A DNA stretch of 64,000 nucleotides from Amborella trichopoda. Taxonomy: Eukaryota > Streptophyta > Magnoliopsida > Amborellales > Amborellaceae. Where the stretch lies: the NCBI RefSeq assembly GCF_000471905.2, contig NW_006494931.1, positions 8,077,302-8,141,301 of the forward strand. Direction: 5' to 3'. The position numbers and the translations under genes are program-made. Below the pieces are notes generated by a model. The model was not told where the DNA came from, did no database searches, and was given only the letters and a program-made list of their open reading frames with translations. Each line of letters begins with the position of its first letter. The first letter of the stretch is position 1. Positions 1-11,335 of this stretch are shown here, piece after piece.

Positions 1-218
1 ATAAACATATGAAAATCTTGAAAATAGATGGTGTCGATAATATGTTGTAAAATACTTTATTTCTGAGACTTAAAATCTTTTTATTTTTCATAATCATATA
101 TCTCGATGTTAAGATGATAAATCAAAAGGTTTGTAAGCATTAAAACTACCTTTTTCGAAGGATTTTTTAGGGGCATCCGTAGTTTTACATTATAAGGTAG
201 CATCTTTATATAAACTTG
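1..218. other. Unassigned AT-rich flank
   Basis: No coding stretch or recognisable element is visible. The last five bases (ACTTG, 214-218) look like the left target-site duplication of the solo LTR that follows. Confidence 0.5.
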
Positions 219-3206
219 TGACAACCCAGATTATTCCCAGCGAGGTGAAGTGCACGAGGTGAAGTACCCGAGGAGGAGTGCGCGAGGCAGTTGTGCACAA
301 GGAGGCAGAGAAAAGTTGTGTGCCAAGTGGCAATGATTTGTTGTACCCACAATGATACTTGTGTCCCATGCTTGTTGAGCCCATAATGATGTTTTTCCAT
401 GTTTTTCCTTTTTATCCGTCTCTCTCTCCTCATACATGTCCTTTAGTTTTGCATGAATGCCACTTATCTCATGCTGCTCTTTCCTCCTTTTTTTTTTAAA
501 TAGAACCCTTCCCATCCATCACAAGAGTTTTAGCCCCCCTCTCTCTCCCACGTTTTGCTCTCTCTCCCTCTCTAGAACACTTAGAGCTTCAAGCTTTGGG
601 AGCTTGACCTTTGAGGAGGAGCTTGGTGGAGGGTAAACTTGGAGTTCTTGTGAGGTAAGTGGATCTCTACCCCTTGCACCAAGTTGTATGAGGCATGAAT
701 TAAAGCATGAATAAAGTTAAATGGTGAATGAATTGAAGCATGATTTTTGGCATGAGATTGCATAGGAATTGTGTTAGATGAATAAAGTTGTATGCGTGTT
801 ATTGTGCTCTGTTTTTCTAGGAATTTAGTCCTTCTTCGTGTAACATGCTATGCACTGCTGTGATATCAGTTTAGTCTGAAAATTGGTGGGTTGTTGCTCT
901 TGTGAGTCTAATTTAGACTGGTTTTGGTCTCATGTTGTTATATTGCATATTTTATAAGTTGCTGAGTGATCCTTGATGCATGCCATGGTTGGGCTGTGAA
1001 AAATCCAGAAACTGTATATATTTTTGTAACACCTGGTTGACCCATCAAATGATCTCAAAATTGCCCCAAATCACCACCATTAAAAATATCTTTGAGTCTA
1101 GTTTCATTTTTATGCTCATGTCTAGACGAGATTCTTAATAGATTGGAGGATATGGTGTGAAATGTGAATGCATGTTACTGTTAGCATACTGTTACAATTT
1201 CCAGAAATGTTACTTCTATTATACTGAGACTTTTCTTAACTTATCGAAGTCCAAATGATACGAAACTACTTCCTTTGGAAAGATATACAAGTCTAGTAAA
1301 ATGGCTGTGTTTGGTCCCTGTTGAAATTCCTTGTGAAAATGAAGATATGTTTTGAAAAATGCGGGTAGGTCCTTGTTTGACTGTTTTTCTGGATTTTGCA
1401 CTAATCCTACTGTGATCACTAGTTTTTACCAACCAAACGAAATCCATTTTCTGTCAAACTATAGCCCTTTGAAAGATATCGTAGTAGGCTAAAACTTTCA
1501 TGTAGAAATCATTTTGAAATTTCTTTTAGATTAAAAGTTATTTATCATTTTACGAAAACATCATTGTGGACAGTTTTGGTAAAAATGCACATTTAATGCT
1601 TCTGATATCACTAAGTTTGACTGACACAAATGTATCCATTTTATTCCAAATCACTGCCATTTGAACGGTTTATGAGTTAGCTGCATTTCACGTGTTGAGA
1701 ACTTTTTGAAATTCCTTCTTGATTTTGAGTCATGGATAAACTTCACTGCACAGTAGATTTCAGAAGAAGAGTCTCTGATCTTTGGCACTTTTGAAGGGTC
1801 AAATAAGGTCCAATTGCTTTCCAACCACCTCTATTTTGAAGATCGCTAGGTCTAGCATAAAATTGTTTTTGGAACTATATTTAAACTCTAAACAAATCAA
1901 GAGTTATGGCCCTACTTTGATATGATTGCACTGTCTGAAATTACAAGAAATGCTATCATGTGACACTGGTATTGTTACTCCGTGGTATTGATACTATCAT
2001 TACATGATACTGATATTGTTGCTTTGTGCTACTGGAAATGCTATTATGTGATGTTAACCTGGCCATTATGTGATACTGATACTATCTGACTTTGTTATAT
2101 GAATTCTGATATTTGACTGTTATACAATGGATCCTCCAGTGGTAGTGAGCCCTCTAATTTTGTATGTGTGACCATGGACTTGCCGCACGATGATATATAT
2201 GTAATATTCTGTCAGACTCTGTAAGTGTGAGAATGGACTTGCCGCACCTTGACATGTGAACATGGATTTGCCACATGATCCTTCCCTGACTCCCTATGAT
2301 AAGGCGGGACTCAAGATGTGAGTAGTTGGGAGGGTTACGCCCCTCAGATCTATGTATGGTAGTGTACCACCCTCTCGCCAAAATGGCGCAAGGAGAGGAT
2401 AATGTCTTGCAAGGTCTCAGCCTAGCAAAAACCCTAAAGTGGGCTAGGGACTGTGTGTGTGTGAAGACTTTACAAAGTGATGTTCGTTTGTCATTGTCTT
2501 CCCTCCTGAGTAGTGGTAGAAGTCTTAAAAAATGGGATTGGTTTGGCCTAATGAGTAGGGCTTCAGGAGTAGCTTGTTTCTATTCTGCTTATTTGAATTC
2601 TGTATTCTGTATGAACATATGAATGTATTTGTACGACACTTATATATACTCTGACATGTGACCACATTCTGTGAAACAAATGTGAATTATGACAAATCGT
2701 GGACATATAATTATGTACTTACTGATAGTTCGGAATGTAAGGGCAGTGATCTACTTACTGAACTTATTGCTCACTCTACTTACTTCATCTGTGTAGGGCA
2801 TTAGTACCTGATCGTGTGTGGCGATTGGCGGACAGGTGATAGCAGGTGTTTGGAGTTCAATCCGGTTCAAGACTCTCTTCGTGACTTTGTAGGTGTCTGG
2901 TGGCGTTGCCACGTGATGGTCTTTTTGATGTAATATTTTTTAGATGAATTTAAGGCTTGTATGCCTCAAACTTTATTGTAAAGGCTTTTTTTGGAGATGA
3001 ATGAAGTTATTGGTTTAAATTAATTCAGTTTTCTATCGCTTGATATATGAGTTTTATCTTCCTTCGTGGTTTGCTTTGATTACGTACTTTTAATACGTGT
3101 TGATGCCACCCCCACCTGAGTAATGTACGCGACTTCTGTGTTCGTGATCCCGCTCTCTGTCGCCCTCTGGTATAGAATGGCAGGGTCAAGGAGCAGGGCC
3201 GTGACA
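219..3206 (+). mobile_element. Solo LTR, Tekay/Del-type chromovirus family
   Basis: The block starts TGACAACCC and ends GGCCGTGACA. It is flanked by ACTTG on the left and ACTTT on the right, a 4-of-5 match expected of an old 5-bp target duplication. Its last 350 bases (variable spacer, then a GATCCCGC and CTCTGTC stretch, then GTGACA) align by eye with the 3' end of the LTRs at 18034-21268 and 30865-32181. Its middle (about 1955-2100) has the same GATACTG-type short repeats. No internal coding region is attached, so it is a solo LTR left by LTR-LTR recombination. It is more diverged from the 18-32 kb element than that element's two LTRs are from each other, so it is probably a related subfamily or an older insertion. 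Confidence 0.75.
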
Positions 3207-3350
3207 ACTTTTTCCATATTTCAATGATTTAAGAATGTAACATACTATTGTTATAGATACATGAGTATGTGATTAGTTTGATGCATTTCAAAAATTATTA
3301 TATTAATATTGTATTTAAATGAGTCAACATTTATCTTATAGATATAATGC

Positions 3351-3425
3351 AAAGAAAATTACGTATGGACCATATTGGGGAAGATCTATTACCATTTGGT
3401 GTCCAATATGCCTAATATTATGAAC
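3351..3425 (+). repeat. Left arm of inverted repeat (TIR-like)
   Basis: This arm matches the reverse complement of 7588-7674 over most of its length, with a few short gaps. The best-conserved core is ACCATTTGGTGTCCAAT at about 3400-3416. Confidence 0.6.
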
Positions 3426-3739
3426 AATATGCTCATTTTTTTTCATCTTCTTCTTCTCTTTTTTTTTTCTTTTTTTTTCCTCTCTTGCTCGACAATGAAA
3501 ATACAGGAGACGGGAGATAGGGTTGTTCTTTCATTGGTGGCCCTCTCTCCCATTCCCTCTCTAACTTCTACCTCTTCCCTTTCTCCTCTCTCTCACCATC
3601 TGCAACTCTCCCTTTGTGCAAATCTTGGGATCAAAGGGTAGCTTTCTCACTCATAAGTGAGTTGCTCTTTGTTTGTCTTTTATCTTTGTATCTTCTCTCT
3701 ATCTCTTTCTTATTATCCCATCTCTGTTCATTTGAGCAT

Positions 3740-3943
3740 CCGGTTCACTTTTCTTCCTTTTTCCTCTTTAACTCTCTTTCTCTCTCTCATTCTTTTCCCT
3801 TCAATCTCAAATTCTTGATAGCATAACCATATTCATGTACCCCGGTTCACTTTTCCTCCTTTTTCCTCTTTAACTTTCTTTTGCTCTCTCATTCTTTGCC
3901 CTTCAATATCAAATTCTTGACGGCAGAATCATATCCATGCCCC
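3740..3943 (+). repeat. 102-bp tandem duplication in the RAD23 leader
   Basis: Two adjacent units, 3740-3841 and 3842-3943, each begin CCGGTTCACTTTTC and carry a CT-rich stretch and AAATTCTTGA. They differ at several positions. They lie in the pyrimidine-rich sequence just upstream of the RAD23-like start codon, which looks like a duplicated 5' untranslated region. Confidence 0.8.
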
Positions 3944-4039
3944 TTTAGCCCTTCTTGCCACTGGTTTCTTGTATGCTTCTCTGAGTCCATTGTATCAGAG
4001 CTCTCGAAGAGGAAACCTAGTCGGACGGACTGGATCAGG

Positions 4040-4182
4040 ATGAAGCTCTTCGTGAAGACCTTGAAAGAAAGCCATTTTGAGATCGAAGTCGTACCTAGTG
4101 ACACAGTTGCTGCTGTTAAAAAGAACATAGAAACTATCCATGGCCAAGATGTCTACTCTGCAATGGAATAGTTGTTGATACA
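4040..4182 (+). pseudogene. RAD23: RAD23 ubiquitin-receptor fragment, first exon only
   Basis: Reading from the ATG at 4040 gives MKLFVKTLKESHFEIEV, then DTVAAVKKNIE and GQDVY, and after an in-frame TAG (4169-4171) LLIH. This is the start of the N-terminal ubiquitin-like domain of plant RAD23, a shuttle receptor that brings ubiquitinated proteins to the proteasome and partners XPC/RAD4 in DNA repair. Only about 47 residues of a protein normally near 370-400 residues are present. The UBA1, XPC-binding and UBA2 domains are absent. The TAG stands where the family has a Gln codon, and the match stops where the inverted LTR (4183) begins. The upstream open frame to 3881 is leader sequence, and its pyrimidine richness is typical of plant 5' UTRs. 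The identification is secure; how the fragment arrived here is inference. Confidence 0.85.
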
Positions 4183-5609
4183 TGATGCAGAGAAAAAGTA
4201 ATAATTTTTATTATTATTTTTCAACTTAGGAGGTGTGCAAGGATAGGTGGGCATTGAGTTTGTGCGTGAGTTGATATTTATGGATTGGATTAGTTAGTTT
4301 AGGAATGTAAATAGGATAAGGTTAGATCTAGGGGATTTATCTTTTCAACAATAGCTTTGGGTAAAATGTGGGGGTTTATCTTTTCAACAATGGGTAAAAC
4401 GTGGGTGACACATGAATTTAAGAGAGAGAAGATAAGGATGAGAAAAAATATGTTAAGGGAGATAAAATAGGAAAGTCAGTTGTTTATCTTCTTTTCTTTT
4501 TTTAATCTATTTAAAGGGATGTTCCCTTTCATTGTAAAGGTGGTGAATAAATTAATAAAATTTGGTCTCGTAAAGAAATTATTTTGGGGTAGATTCCCTT
4601 ACAAACTTTTGAGAGAAGTATATTCTTCCAACCTTTTATTTTTATTTTTTTTGGTTTTTCTCTCTCTTAAATTCATGTGCCACCCACGTTTTACCCATTA
4701 TTGAAAAGATAAACCCGCAAGCTTTTTATGCTTCTATTACAGCATAGAAGTTCTATCCTCTCCCTTATCCAACCGTCCATTCAGAATGGAGGGTTAAGAT
4801 TGTCCCAATCATAATGTCACGTCCCTACACTATTTTATTTTTAATTTTTTCTATAGACTATTTCGACTCCAAATTTTGGACGTCCATTCCCCTATTAAAT
4901 TCACACTAGTGAAAAATTAAAATAAAAATATTTTCAATAAAATAAAATGACCAAAATACCCTTGAAATGTTTAAGGGGTATTTTGGTCATTATATTTTAT
5001 CGAAAAATTATTTTTAATATTTTTTAATAGGTCCCCCCCCCAATAAGAAGATAGCACATACCAAATTTCATATTCATACAATTTGTATAAAAAAAATAAA
5101 AATAAAATACTTTGAAACGTCTGATCTAAAATCAAATAGTGAGTGGCTCTCTTAATCAAAATTGGACGGCTAGATGGTAGGGGGAGGATAGAACTTCTAT
5201 GTCATAGGGGAAGCATAGAAACCTTTAACTTATTCACCACCTTTATAATAAAGGGAAATGTCCTTTTAAATAGACTAAAAAAAGAAAAGAAGATAAATAA
5301 CTGACTTTCTTATTTTATCTCCCTTAACCTATTTTCTCTCACCCCTATCTTCTCGCTCTTAAATTCATGTATCACCCAAGTTTTACTAATTGTTGAAAAG
5401 ATAAACCCCCACGTTTTACTCAAATCTATTGTTGAAAAGATAAACCCCCTAGGTCTAACCTTATTCTATTTACATTCTTAAACTAACTAACCCAATCGAT
5501 AAGTATCAACTCACGCACAACCTCAATGCCCACCTATCCGTGCACACCTCCTAAGTTGAAAGATAAACTCAAAAACTAATAATAATATTTTTTTTTTTTC
5601 TCAGCATCA
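4183..5609 (-). repeat. Largely palindromic LTR with long inverted arms
   Basis: The left arm (about 4183-4555) and right arm (about 5225-5609) are inverted copies of each other. Both contain ACTTAGGAGGTGTGCA, GGATAGGTGGGCATTGAG and CAACTCACGCACAA-type blocks in opposite orientation. A further partial inverted copy lies at about 4650-4715. The arms end in TGATGC and GCATCA, so the whole block has both LTR-like and foldback-like ends. A MITE occupies the centre. Confidence 0.6.
4721..5224 (+). mobile_element. MITE, copy 1 (about 500 bp)
   Basis: The element is AT-rich and non-coding with inverted ends: 4721 onward reads TTTTATGCTTCTATT then AGCATAGAAGTTCTATCC, and the right end is its inverse (GGATAGAACTTCTATG, then GGGGAAGCATAGAAACC). 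A near-relative lies inverted at about 7690-8200. Two family members with the same internal order (GCCGTCCA, then a CAAAATACCC block) support a mobile element. I could not find a clean target duplication, so I leave the superfamily open. Confidence 0.6.
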
Positions 5610-6253
5610 TTCTCCCGGGGTTGGGAGCAGCTTGACCTCGAGCTTGAAACCAACCACCATCTGCTAATTGGTTATGTAGTCCCATCCTGCGTCTCGGCAC
5701 TTTTTCTTCAATTTCTTCAAGGCTAATTTATTCTTCAATGCCTTCAATATCTCAAGACTAATGTCAGACGCTTTGCCTGCAACTATGTTCCAAGACTCTT
5801 TGCCTACAACTGTGTTCTAATAGTAATTGTCGAATACGAGCTCCAAAGACGCGCTAGCAATCGATAAACACTTTTGACCATGAAATTTTGGGAGATAGAT
5901 TTTAATATCAAAATCTAGTGGTCGCTCTATAGAATGTGGATCTGTCATGTAAATTTCTTCATTACGCTTGAAATCAATATTTTGGGTTTGTTGTGAAATT
6001 ACTGGTGCAAGATGAATGTGGCTGTGAGCACCTTCTTTATGATGAAGATTGTTTGCCAATCGCACGATGAAGATTGTTCGCCAACCACTGCAACCTCCGT
6101 TCCAAGCGTTGCATCCTCATCTCACGCAATTCAGTTCGAAAATCCTCTACGACTCTAGTCAAATTTTCTATAGCCTGTATTCAACGATCATCCATAACAG
6201 AGACTTCTGTAGTTCTAACTTGCTCAGATCTAACTTGACCTGATACCAATTGA
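5610..6253 (-). mobile_element. Internal remnant with gag-like piece and PBS-like site
   Basis: On the minus strand, TTGGTATCAG at about 6243-6252 looks like the initiator-Met tRNA primer site of chromoviruses. A short open stretch (6065-5817) reads FDIKIYLPKFHGQ near its C-terminal part, like the start of a gypsy gag domain. The left end carries the purine-rich 3' end of such an element. It is a fossil scrap with no pol sequence. Confidence 0.5.
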
Positions 6254-6370
6254 TGTAGGGAGAAAATAAAAGATGAAAGAAAATAGGTTAAGAGAGATAA
6301 AATAAGAAAATTAGTTGTTTATCTTCTTTTCTTTTTTTTAATCTATTTAAAATGACATTTCTCACTCTAT

Positions 6371-7587
6371 AGTATATCACAGAAAGAGCAATCCCCTGAC
6401 CTCCTGAAGCTCCACTCCTGAAAACATCTGGAATCAAAGCTTTACGGAGAGGAATCAAAGCATCTGGAATCAAAGCTCTTATTCCTCTCCCCTCTCTCTA
6501 AACTTTTTTCTCTCTCCCTCTTTCAAAGCCTAACCTCGATGCCCTTTTAATAATTATCAAAAACAAATTTGTCTGGTAGTGCTGAGATTAAAGCTACTAG
6601 CATACGGCGTTCCGTATCTTAATTTCTCACTTTTCAACCCCAAAGGCAACAAAGGCGATCTAGAGAGAGAGAGAAACCCCCACTTAAACAAAAAAAACCC
6701 TCAGTGGTTGAGGTCCCTCTCAGACCCGATCAAATTCCTCAATCTCTTTCCACAACTTTGATTCTCTCTCCCTCGTTGAGATAATTCCTGCATGTCTCTT
6801 CAATTTTACCCGCCTCGTGGGTAGTAGGCGGAAGGCAACAAAAGTCTCTGATAAAATAACATAGGGAGGATATTTCCGTACACGACAGTGCTTGAAGGCA
6901 AAGGCAACTGTCCAAGTGTTTGCAAAATCGAACCAGAACGATTAATCGGATATGACCTTGAAGCGGTTTAACCGTCTAATTGGTAAAACGGCTGATTCAA
7001 CTACTCTAATTGGATAAGTCCTGGACAGTCAAAAAAGTGTTGAAAAAAATACAAAAAGAAAAAATCTACTAAAATTTGAAAAGCATAAAAAATTATTAAA
7101 ACAAAACACATTCAAATTAAGTTGAAAATTAATGAAAAAAATAGATTTTAACCCATTTTATATTTTCCAAGAGCTACTTTTAAAATTTTCTAAAAAAGAT
7201 GGAAAAAATATAAAAGCGAGTATTAATGACCAAAACAATTTTTAATCTTTACCATAATGTAAAGAATATTTAAAAATGCATTACACATCAAATTTCTTAT
7301 CTTTAAGAACTTATATACATTTTTTTTTTTTTTTTTAAAAAAAATTACTGGTTGATCATCCTAGCTGCCCAAAACTGGAATCGACCACTGGCTAGTTCCG
7401 ATCTAACCGGTTGGTTAGCAATTAACAGTTAGATCGAGCGATTTTATGAACAATGAGTTGTTTGGTACTTTAAACACCAGACAACAAAGAACTAGGAATA
7501 AAAAGAATAGCTCTATGCCCAGTATTGTCATTACCGGATAAGGGGCAACTTAAAAGAAAAAAAAACCATGGGATGGGGGTGGTACTC
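6371..7587. other. Unassigned AT-rich sequence inside the TIR-bounded unit
   Basis: No gene was recognised. About 6490-6780 is CT-rich and leader-like. About 6920-7040 and 7340-7440 have GGTTTAACCG and AACCGGTTGGTT stretches that look like MITE debris. A run of about 18 T lies near 7320. The open frames here are short and match nothing I know. Confidence 0.5.
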
Positions 7588-7674
7588 GTAATATTGGGTA
7601 CATTGGACACCAAATGGTAGTAGACCCCTCCCCTGCCAATATGGTATGTATGTAATTTTCTCTTTAATGTATCA
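7588..7674 (-). repeat. Right arm of inverted repeat (TIR-like)
   Basis: This is the inverted partner of 3351-3425. Its core ATTGGACACCAAATGGTAG lies at about 7602-7620. A MITE copy begins about 15 bases further out. Confidence 0.6.
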
Positions 7675-7689
7675 ATGCTTTCACTTAAG

Positions 7690-8200
7690 GGAAATATTTA
7701 TATACTTCCCCTACAACATAGAAGATCTATGCTTCCCCTACCATCCAGCCGTCCAATTTTGACCAAGAGAGTCACTCACCATTTGATCTTAGATCCGATG
7801 TTTTAAAGTATTTTATTTTTAATTTTTTTATACAAATTGTATGAATATAAAATTTAGTACGTGACATCTTCTCATTGGGGCACACCTATAAAAAAATGTT
7901 AAAAATAATTTTCGATAAAATATAATGATCAAAATACCCTTTGAAGCTTTCAAGGATATTTTGGTCGTCTGATTTTATTGAAACAAAGAAATTTATATTT
8001 TTCGCTAGTGCGAGTTTAATAGAAGATTGGATATCCAAAAATTTGGTATCAAAATAGTTTATAGAAAAAAATTAAAAATAAAATAGCATAGAGACGTGAC
8101 GTTGTGATTGAGTCAATCTTAACCCTCCATTCAAAATGGACAATTAGATAAGGGGAAGTATATAAGTTTTATGCTATATGGGAAGCATAGAAAGCTTGAC
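7690..8200 (-). mobile_element. MITE, copy 2, inverted relative to copy 1
   Basis: This copy shares the order of blocks with 4721-5224 in reverse: TATGCTTCCCCTACCATC, GCCGTCCAATTTTGACC, GATCTTAGATC, a polypyrimidine stretch, the CAAAATACCC block, then CATTCAAAATGGACAA and ATGGGAAGCATAGAAAGC. It lies just outside the inverted repeat at 7674. Confidence 0.6.
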
Positions 8201-8303
8201 CTTCAATTAATACCTTATGAAGTCATGCCACAATTCAATAAAACGTGATGCTCACTGGGGTTTCAAGGGATCATACTATATACTTTCTTTTGTGGTGAAA
8301 AAG

Positions 8304-8323
8304 CTTCTTGCGGACAACTTTTT
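8304..8323 (+). repeat. LINE target-site duplication, left copy
   Basis: CTTCTTGCGGACAACTTTTT here matches CTTCTTGCTGACAACTTTTT at 9195-9214, with one mismatch in 20. It borders the poly(T) that marks the LINE tail. Confidence 0.8.
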
Positions 8324-9194
8324 TTTTTTTAACCAATCGTATCCAATTTTATTGATAAACAAATTAGACAAATGGGATTACATCATTCGACGCAAGGAGC
8401 GAAGATAAAGATGCAGCACCAATGGCAAGAGTATCAGCCAAGGTATTTGCCTCACTAACACATGAAGAAAGGAAATTATCGAAGGTTCCGGCATGTCTAG
8501 GATATGTAGCGAAAGCGATTTGAGCTCCCAAGGCACCTTATGTCATTTATTCGACCACCTGATGACATTCAAAGAGTCTCCCTCAAGTACACAATAATTA
8601 CCCAAATTTCGACTAGTAAAACTCTTCAACCCATAAAAAAGTGCAAGCATTTTGGTGTGATTAGCAGTAGCCACAACTATGGGGCCAGCATAGGTAAAAA
8701 TGATATCCTCATTCGAATTCCTAATGATCCCTCCAATACCAGCTACACCGGAATTTCTTAAGGAACTTCCATCAAAGTTTTAGTTTAAGACCACCCTGTA
8801 ATGGTGGAACCCAAATACTTCTTCCTGCTCTTGACAACGCCTATATAGAACAAATTTTGGAGATTATGATCCACCTTTGAAATGCCCATCCCTCTTTCGA
8901 TACTTGACAACCAGCACTATAGGAAGTGTTTAATCTTGTTGATGACTCTATCAAAAGATAGACTATCCCCATCAAAAGTTCTCATATTCCACTCTTTGAA
9001 TACTTCCCACATTACAACTCCTTATACAATTTTTCATATCACATTGCCGGTCTTAGGTTAGTGTGGAATAGCGAGGTGAGTGATAATCCCCAAAACATCT
9101 TGAGGCAATGCCATCCTAACCCCTAACTGCGAGAGAAACTAGCACCAAGTCCTAGTAGCAAATGGGCAAAATCAATGAGCTTCAGATTCACCAT
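8324..9194 (-). mobile_element. 5'-truncated L1-type LINE with RNase H end
   Basis: Read on the minus strand, the insertion holds a remnant of the zinc-binding domain that follows plant L1 reverse transcriptases (about 9190-9050, with an HxxxxCPFA-like pattern), then WNMRTFDG (about 9000), then a C-terminal RNase H: GSSLRNSGVAGIGGIIRN, then IVVATANHTKMLALFYGLK, then a GDSL box (about 8780-8540). A poly(A) tail appears as poly(T) near 8319-8332. Stops and frame changes interrupt the coding sequence, and the endonuclease and RT domains are absent, as is usual for 5'-truncated copies. Near-perfect 20-bp target duplications bound it, so its ends are well placed. Confidence 0.85.
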
Positions 9195-9214
9195 CTTCTT
9201 GCTGACAACTTTTT
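9195..9214 (+). repeat. LINE target-site duplication, right copy
   Basis: This is the partner of 8304-8323, differing at one base (T for G at the ninth position). Confidence 0.8.
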
Positions 9215-10414
9215 CTATCTAAATTTAGGGTTCCAATTGAGAATTGGAAGTATAATAAAAAAAAATTTTTGCAATGCCATCTTCTGTTTTTCGGTTTTCC
9301 TATAGGGCATGTTTGATAATAGGAAGTTGCTTCCTGGAATTGAGAAGTTACCTATTGCTGTTCATGTTATGTTATGTGCTTGATAAAAACCAGGAAGGCA
9401 ATAATAGAAGTTTACTTTACTATTTATGTTCTACTCTACTGTTCATATTATGCATCAAAAAAAGTTCCAACCCAAATGTCGGAACTTGAAAATGGAAGTT
9501 CTAAATAAACTTATGCCCTGATAAAAAGTGCCCTAAGGTCACTCTCCTCCTCGCCCATTTTAGGTGTTTATATTGAAGGTAAGTCATAGTAATTATTTTT
9601 ATTTATCTATTGTATTACTTTTGTTTGTAATATTTTAGGTGTTCTTTGTATTTTTAAAGTGTTTATATTGAAAGTAAGTCGCAGTAATTTTATTTATTTA
9701 TTTTTTGCTTTATCTTTGTTTGTATTTTTTTTAGTTGCTCTTCCCATTTTATGAAGATTGAGAAACACATTAATCTTTAAAGGTAAGAGAAACCTTGTTT
9801 TCCCCAAGGTACGTAATTATGATTATTTTTTAAATTTCATAAGTACTTGCTTTGAATTAATTTGTACATGGTCTTATTTTACTGATATTCTATTTGAAGT
9901 AAAAAAATAATAAACAAAAATTACAAGAAATTAAAATAAATTACAAATTTTTACTCTACAACATTAGTGAGTTTTTTGAGAAACTAATATTTCACAAGGC
10001 ATTTCTACACCAATGACAAATAATTTTTCTTCATCATCAAACTAATTCTCCAATGACAGTAATTTTTTCCACTCAAAGAGAAGAGATCCTCATGTAATAT
10101 TGACAATGACAATGGTGCAAACTCAAAATCATTGTCGTTCTATACAAATTTTCCTCACATATTTTTTGGAGAAAAAAACTGTAACAAATTATAATTTTTT
10201 GTTACCTTTTCTGTTTAATTATAACTACTTCTCCATATTATTGTAGTTAAAAATTCTTATTATCTAAGGGGTGAATCATGATTAATCAAATTTTTTATTA
10301 ATAGATCTCTTTGATCATTGAATATTTAGTTAATCTTTTTTTGTGTAATATTTAGTTAATCTGTTACAAGTAATTGCATACATGCAACGCACATAATTCA
10401 ACTATTAGAGAGAC
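9215..10414. other. AT-rich non-coding sequence
   Basis: No gene was recognised. A pair of loosely similar segments (about 9545-9600 and 9635-9690, GTGTTTATATTGAAGGTAAG and GTGTTTATATTGAAAGTAAG) indicates an old local duplication of about 95 bp. A TGCAACGCACATAATT motif at about 10383 resembles the one at about 13700. Confidence 0.6.
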
Positions 10415-11334
10415 GAGTGAGTTTTCAGTGCCCATAGGTTAATATCAAGGGTCGGCATTGAGCTTGTACCTCTTTTTCTTAGTTATGGATGACTTAACTA
10501 GGTACCTACAAGATGAGATAGTATAGTGCATGTTGTCGCAGATACATAGTTTTGATCGATGAAACCCGAAACAACATGAATATAAAATTAGAACTTTGGA
10601 AGGATGCTCTAGAATCCAAAAGTTTTAAAATTAGCTTGACTAAGACAAAGTATATGGAATGCAAGTTTAGTAAAAATAGGAGTAGAGACGAGGAAGTAGT
10701 TAATATTGATGACTATGAAGTACAAAAAGACTGCACTTTTGATGTCTTGGGTTGATAATCAAGGAAAATGGGGAGATTAAGGAAGATGTAGCACACAGAA
10801 TTAGAACTGGGTGGGCGAAGTAGATATATGCAAGTGGAGTTCTATATGATCGCAACATTCAAATGAAGTTGAATGGTAATTTCTATAGGACAACTCTGAT
10901 TGCTCTTTGGGGTGGAATGTTGTACGGACAAAAAAACAATATATCTATAAAATGAGTGTAGTGGAGATGAAGATGTTGAGGTGAATGAGTGGCAAGACAA
11001 GAAATGATAAAATTCAAAATTAATCCATTACAGAGAATTTAGTTGTAGCTCCAATAGGCGATAAGATGAAAGAGTAGACTTAGGTGGGCTGGCCATGTGT
11101 GGTGCTGACTAAGTACAATACCGATTAGGAGGTGCGAGTTATTTCAAGTAGAAGGACGGAAAAGAGTAAGGGGTAGGCCCAAAAGGACGTGGTTGGAAGT
11201 AGTCTGAAAAGATATGATGATATATGACCTCATTGAGGGTATGACCTTTAATAGAGCAGAATGGTGGATTAGGATTCGTATAACCGACCCCAATTAATTG
11301 GAAAAATGCCATGATGATGATGAGGATGATGATT
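10415..11334 (+). mobile_element. RTE-type LINE remnant (3' end of RT)
   Basis: Across frames the translation follows the C-terminal half of plant RTE reverse transcriptases: QGSAL and LVMDDLTRYLQDEI, then VLIDETRNNMNIKLELW, then GEIKEDVAHRIRTGW, YASGVLYDRNIQMKLNG, ALWGGMLYG, VVEMKMLRWMSGKTRND, RLRWAGHVW and RGRPKRTWLEVV, ending near WWIRIRITDPN. The catalytic FADD box expected just before VLIDET (about 10535-10548) is degraded by a small frame change. The element is 5'-truncated and has several frameshifts and stops. It ends in an ATGATGATG-type repeat (about 11310-11334), the simple-repeat tail typical of RTE rather than poly(A). Confidence 0.85.
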
Positions 11335-11335
11335 T

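Larger units (their letters stand above)
4183..6370 (-). mobile_element. Deleted LTR retroelement (gypsy type), fossil
   Basis: Read on the minus strand, a partial 5' LTR (6254 to about 6370) ending CTACATCA is followed by a primer-binding-like TTGGTATCAG, a short internal remnant with gag-like sequence, a purine tract (CCCGGGAGAA) and a 3' LTR (4183-5609) that starts TGATGCTGAG and ends CTGCATCA. The internal part is only about 640 bases, far less than a full gypsy element, so this is a strongly reduced, non-autonomous relic. It lies within the RAD23 fragment. Its age was not estimated because the two LTRs overlap only briefly. A later MITE insertion sits in the 3' LTR. Confidence 0.55.
3351..7674. 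mobile_element. Candidate TIR-bounded unit carrying a RAD23 fragment
   Basis: Two inverted repeats bound this unit: 3351-3425 and 7588-7674. Both contain GAAAATTAC, then CCATATTGG, then ACCATTTGGTGTCCAAT and an AATATTA stretch, in opposite orientation. Inside lie a RAD23 first-exon fragment (4040-4182), a pyrimidine-rich leader and a nested deleted LTR element. The simplest reading is a non-autonomous DNA transposon that picked up host DNA (Pack-type) and was later hit by a retroelement. A convincing target duplication is not visible: only TAATG is repeated near both ends. No transposase is seen. The alternative is two unrelated copies of a small repeat that happen to face each other. Confidence 0.4.

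Noticed and set aside
6925-7450. Possible MITE with AACCGGTT-type ends
   Set aside because: The two halves are only loosely similar in inverted orientation and the boundaries are unclear.
9304-9522. Possible hAT-type MITE (AGGGCATGTTTGATAA facing ATGCCCTG)
   Set aside because: Only about eight terminal bases pair well and there is no 8-bp duplication, so I could not support it.
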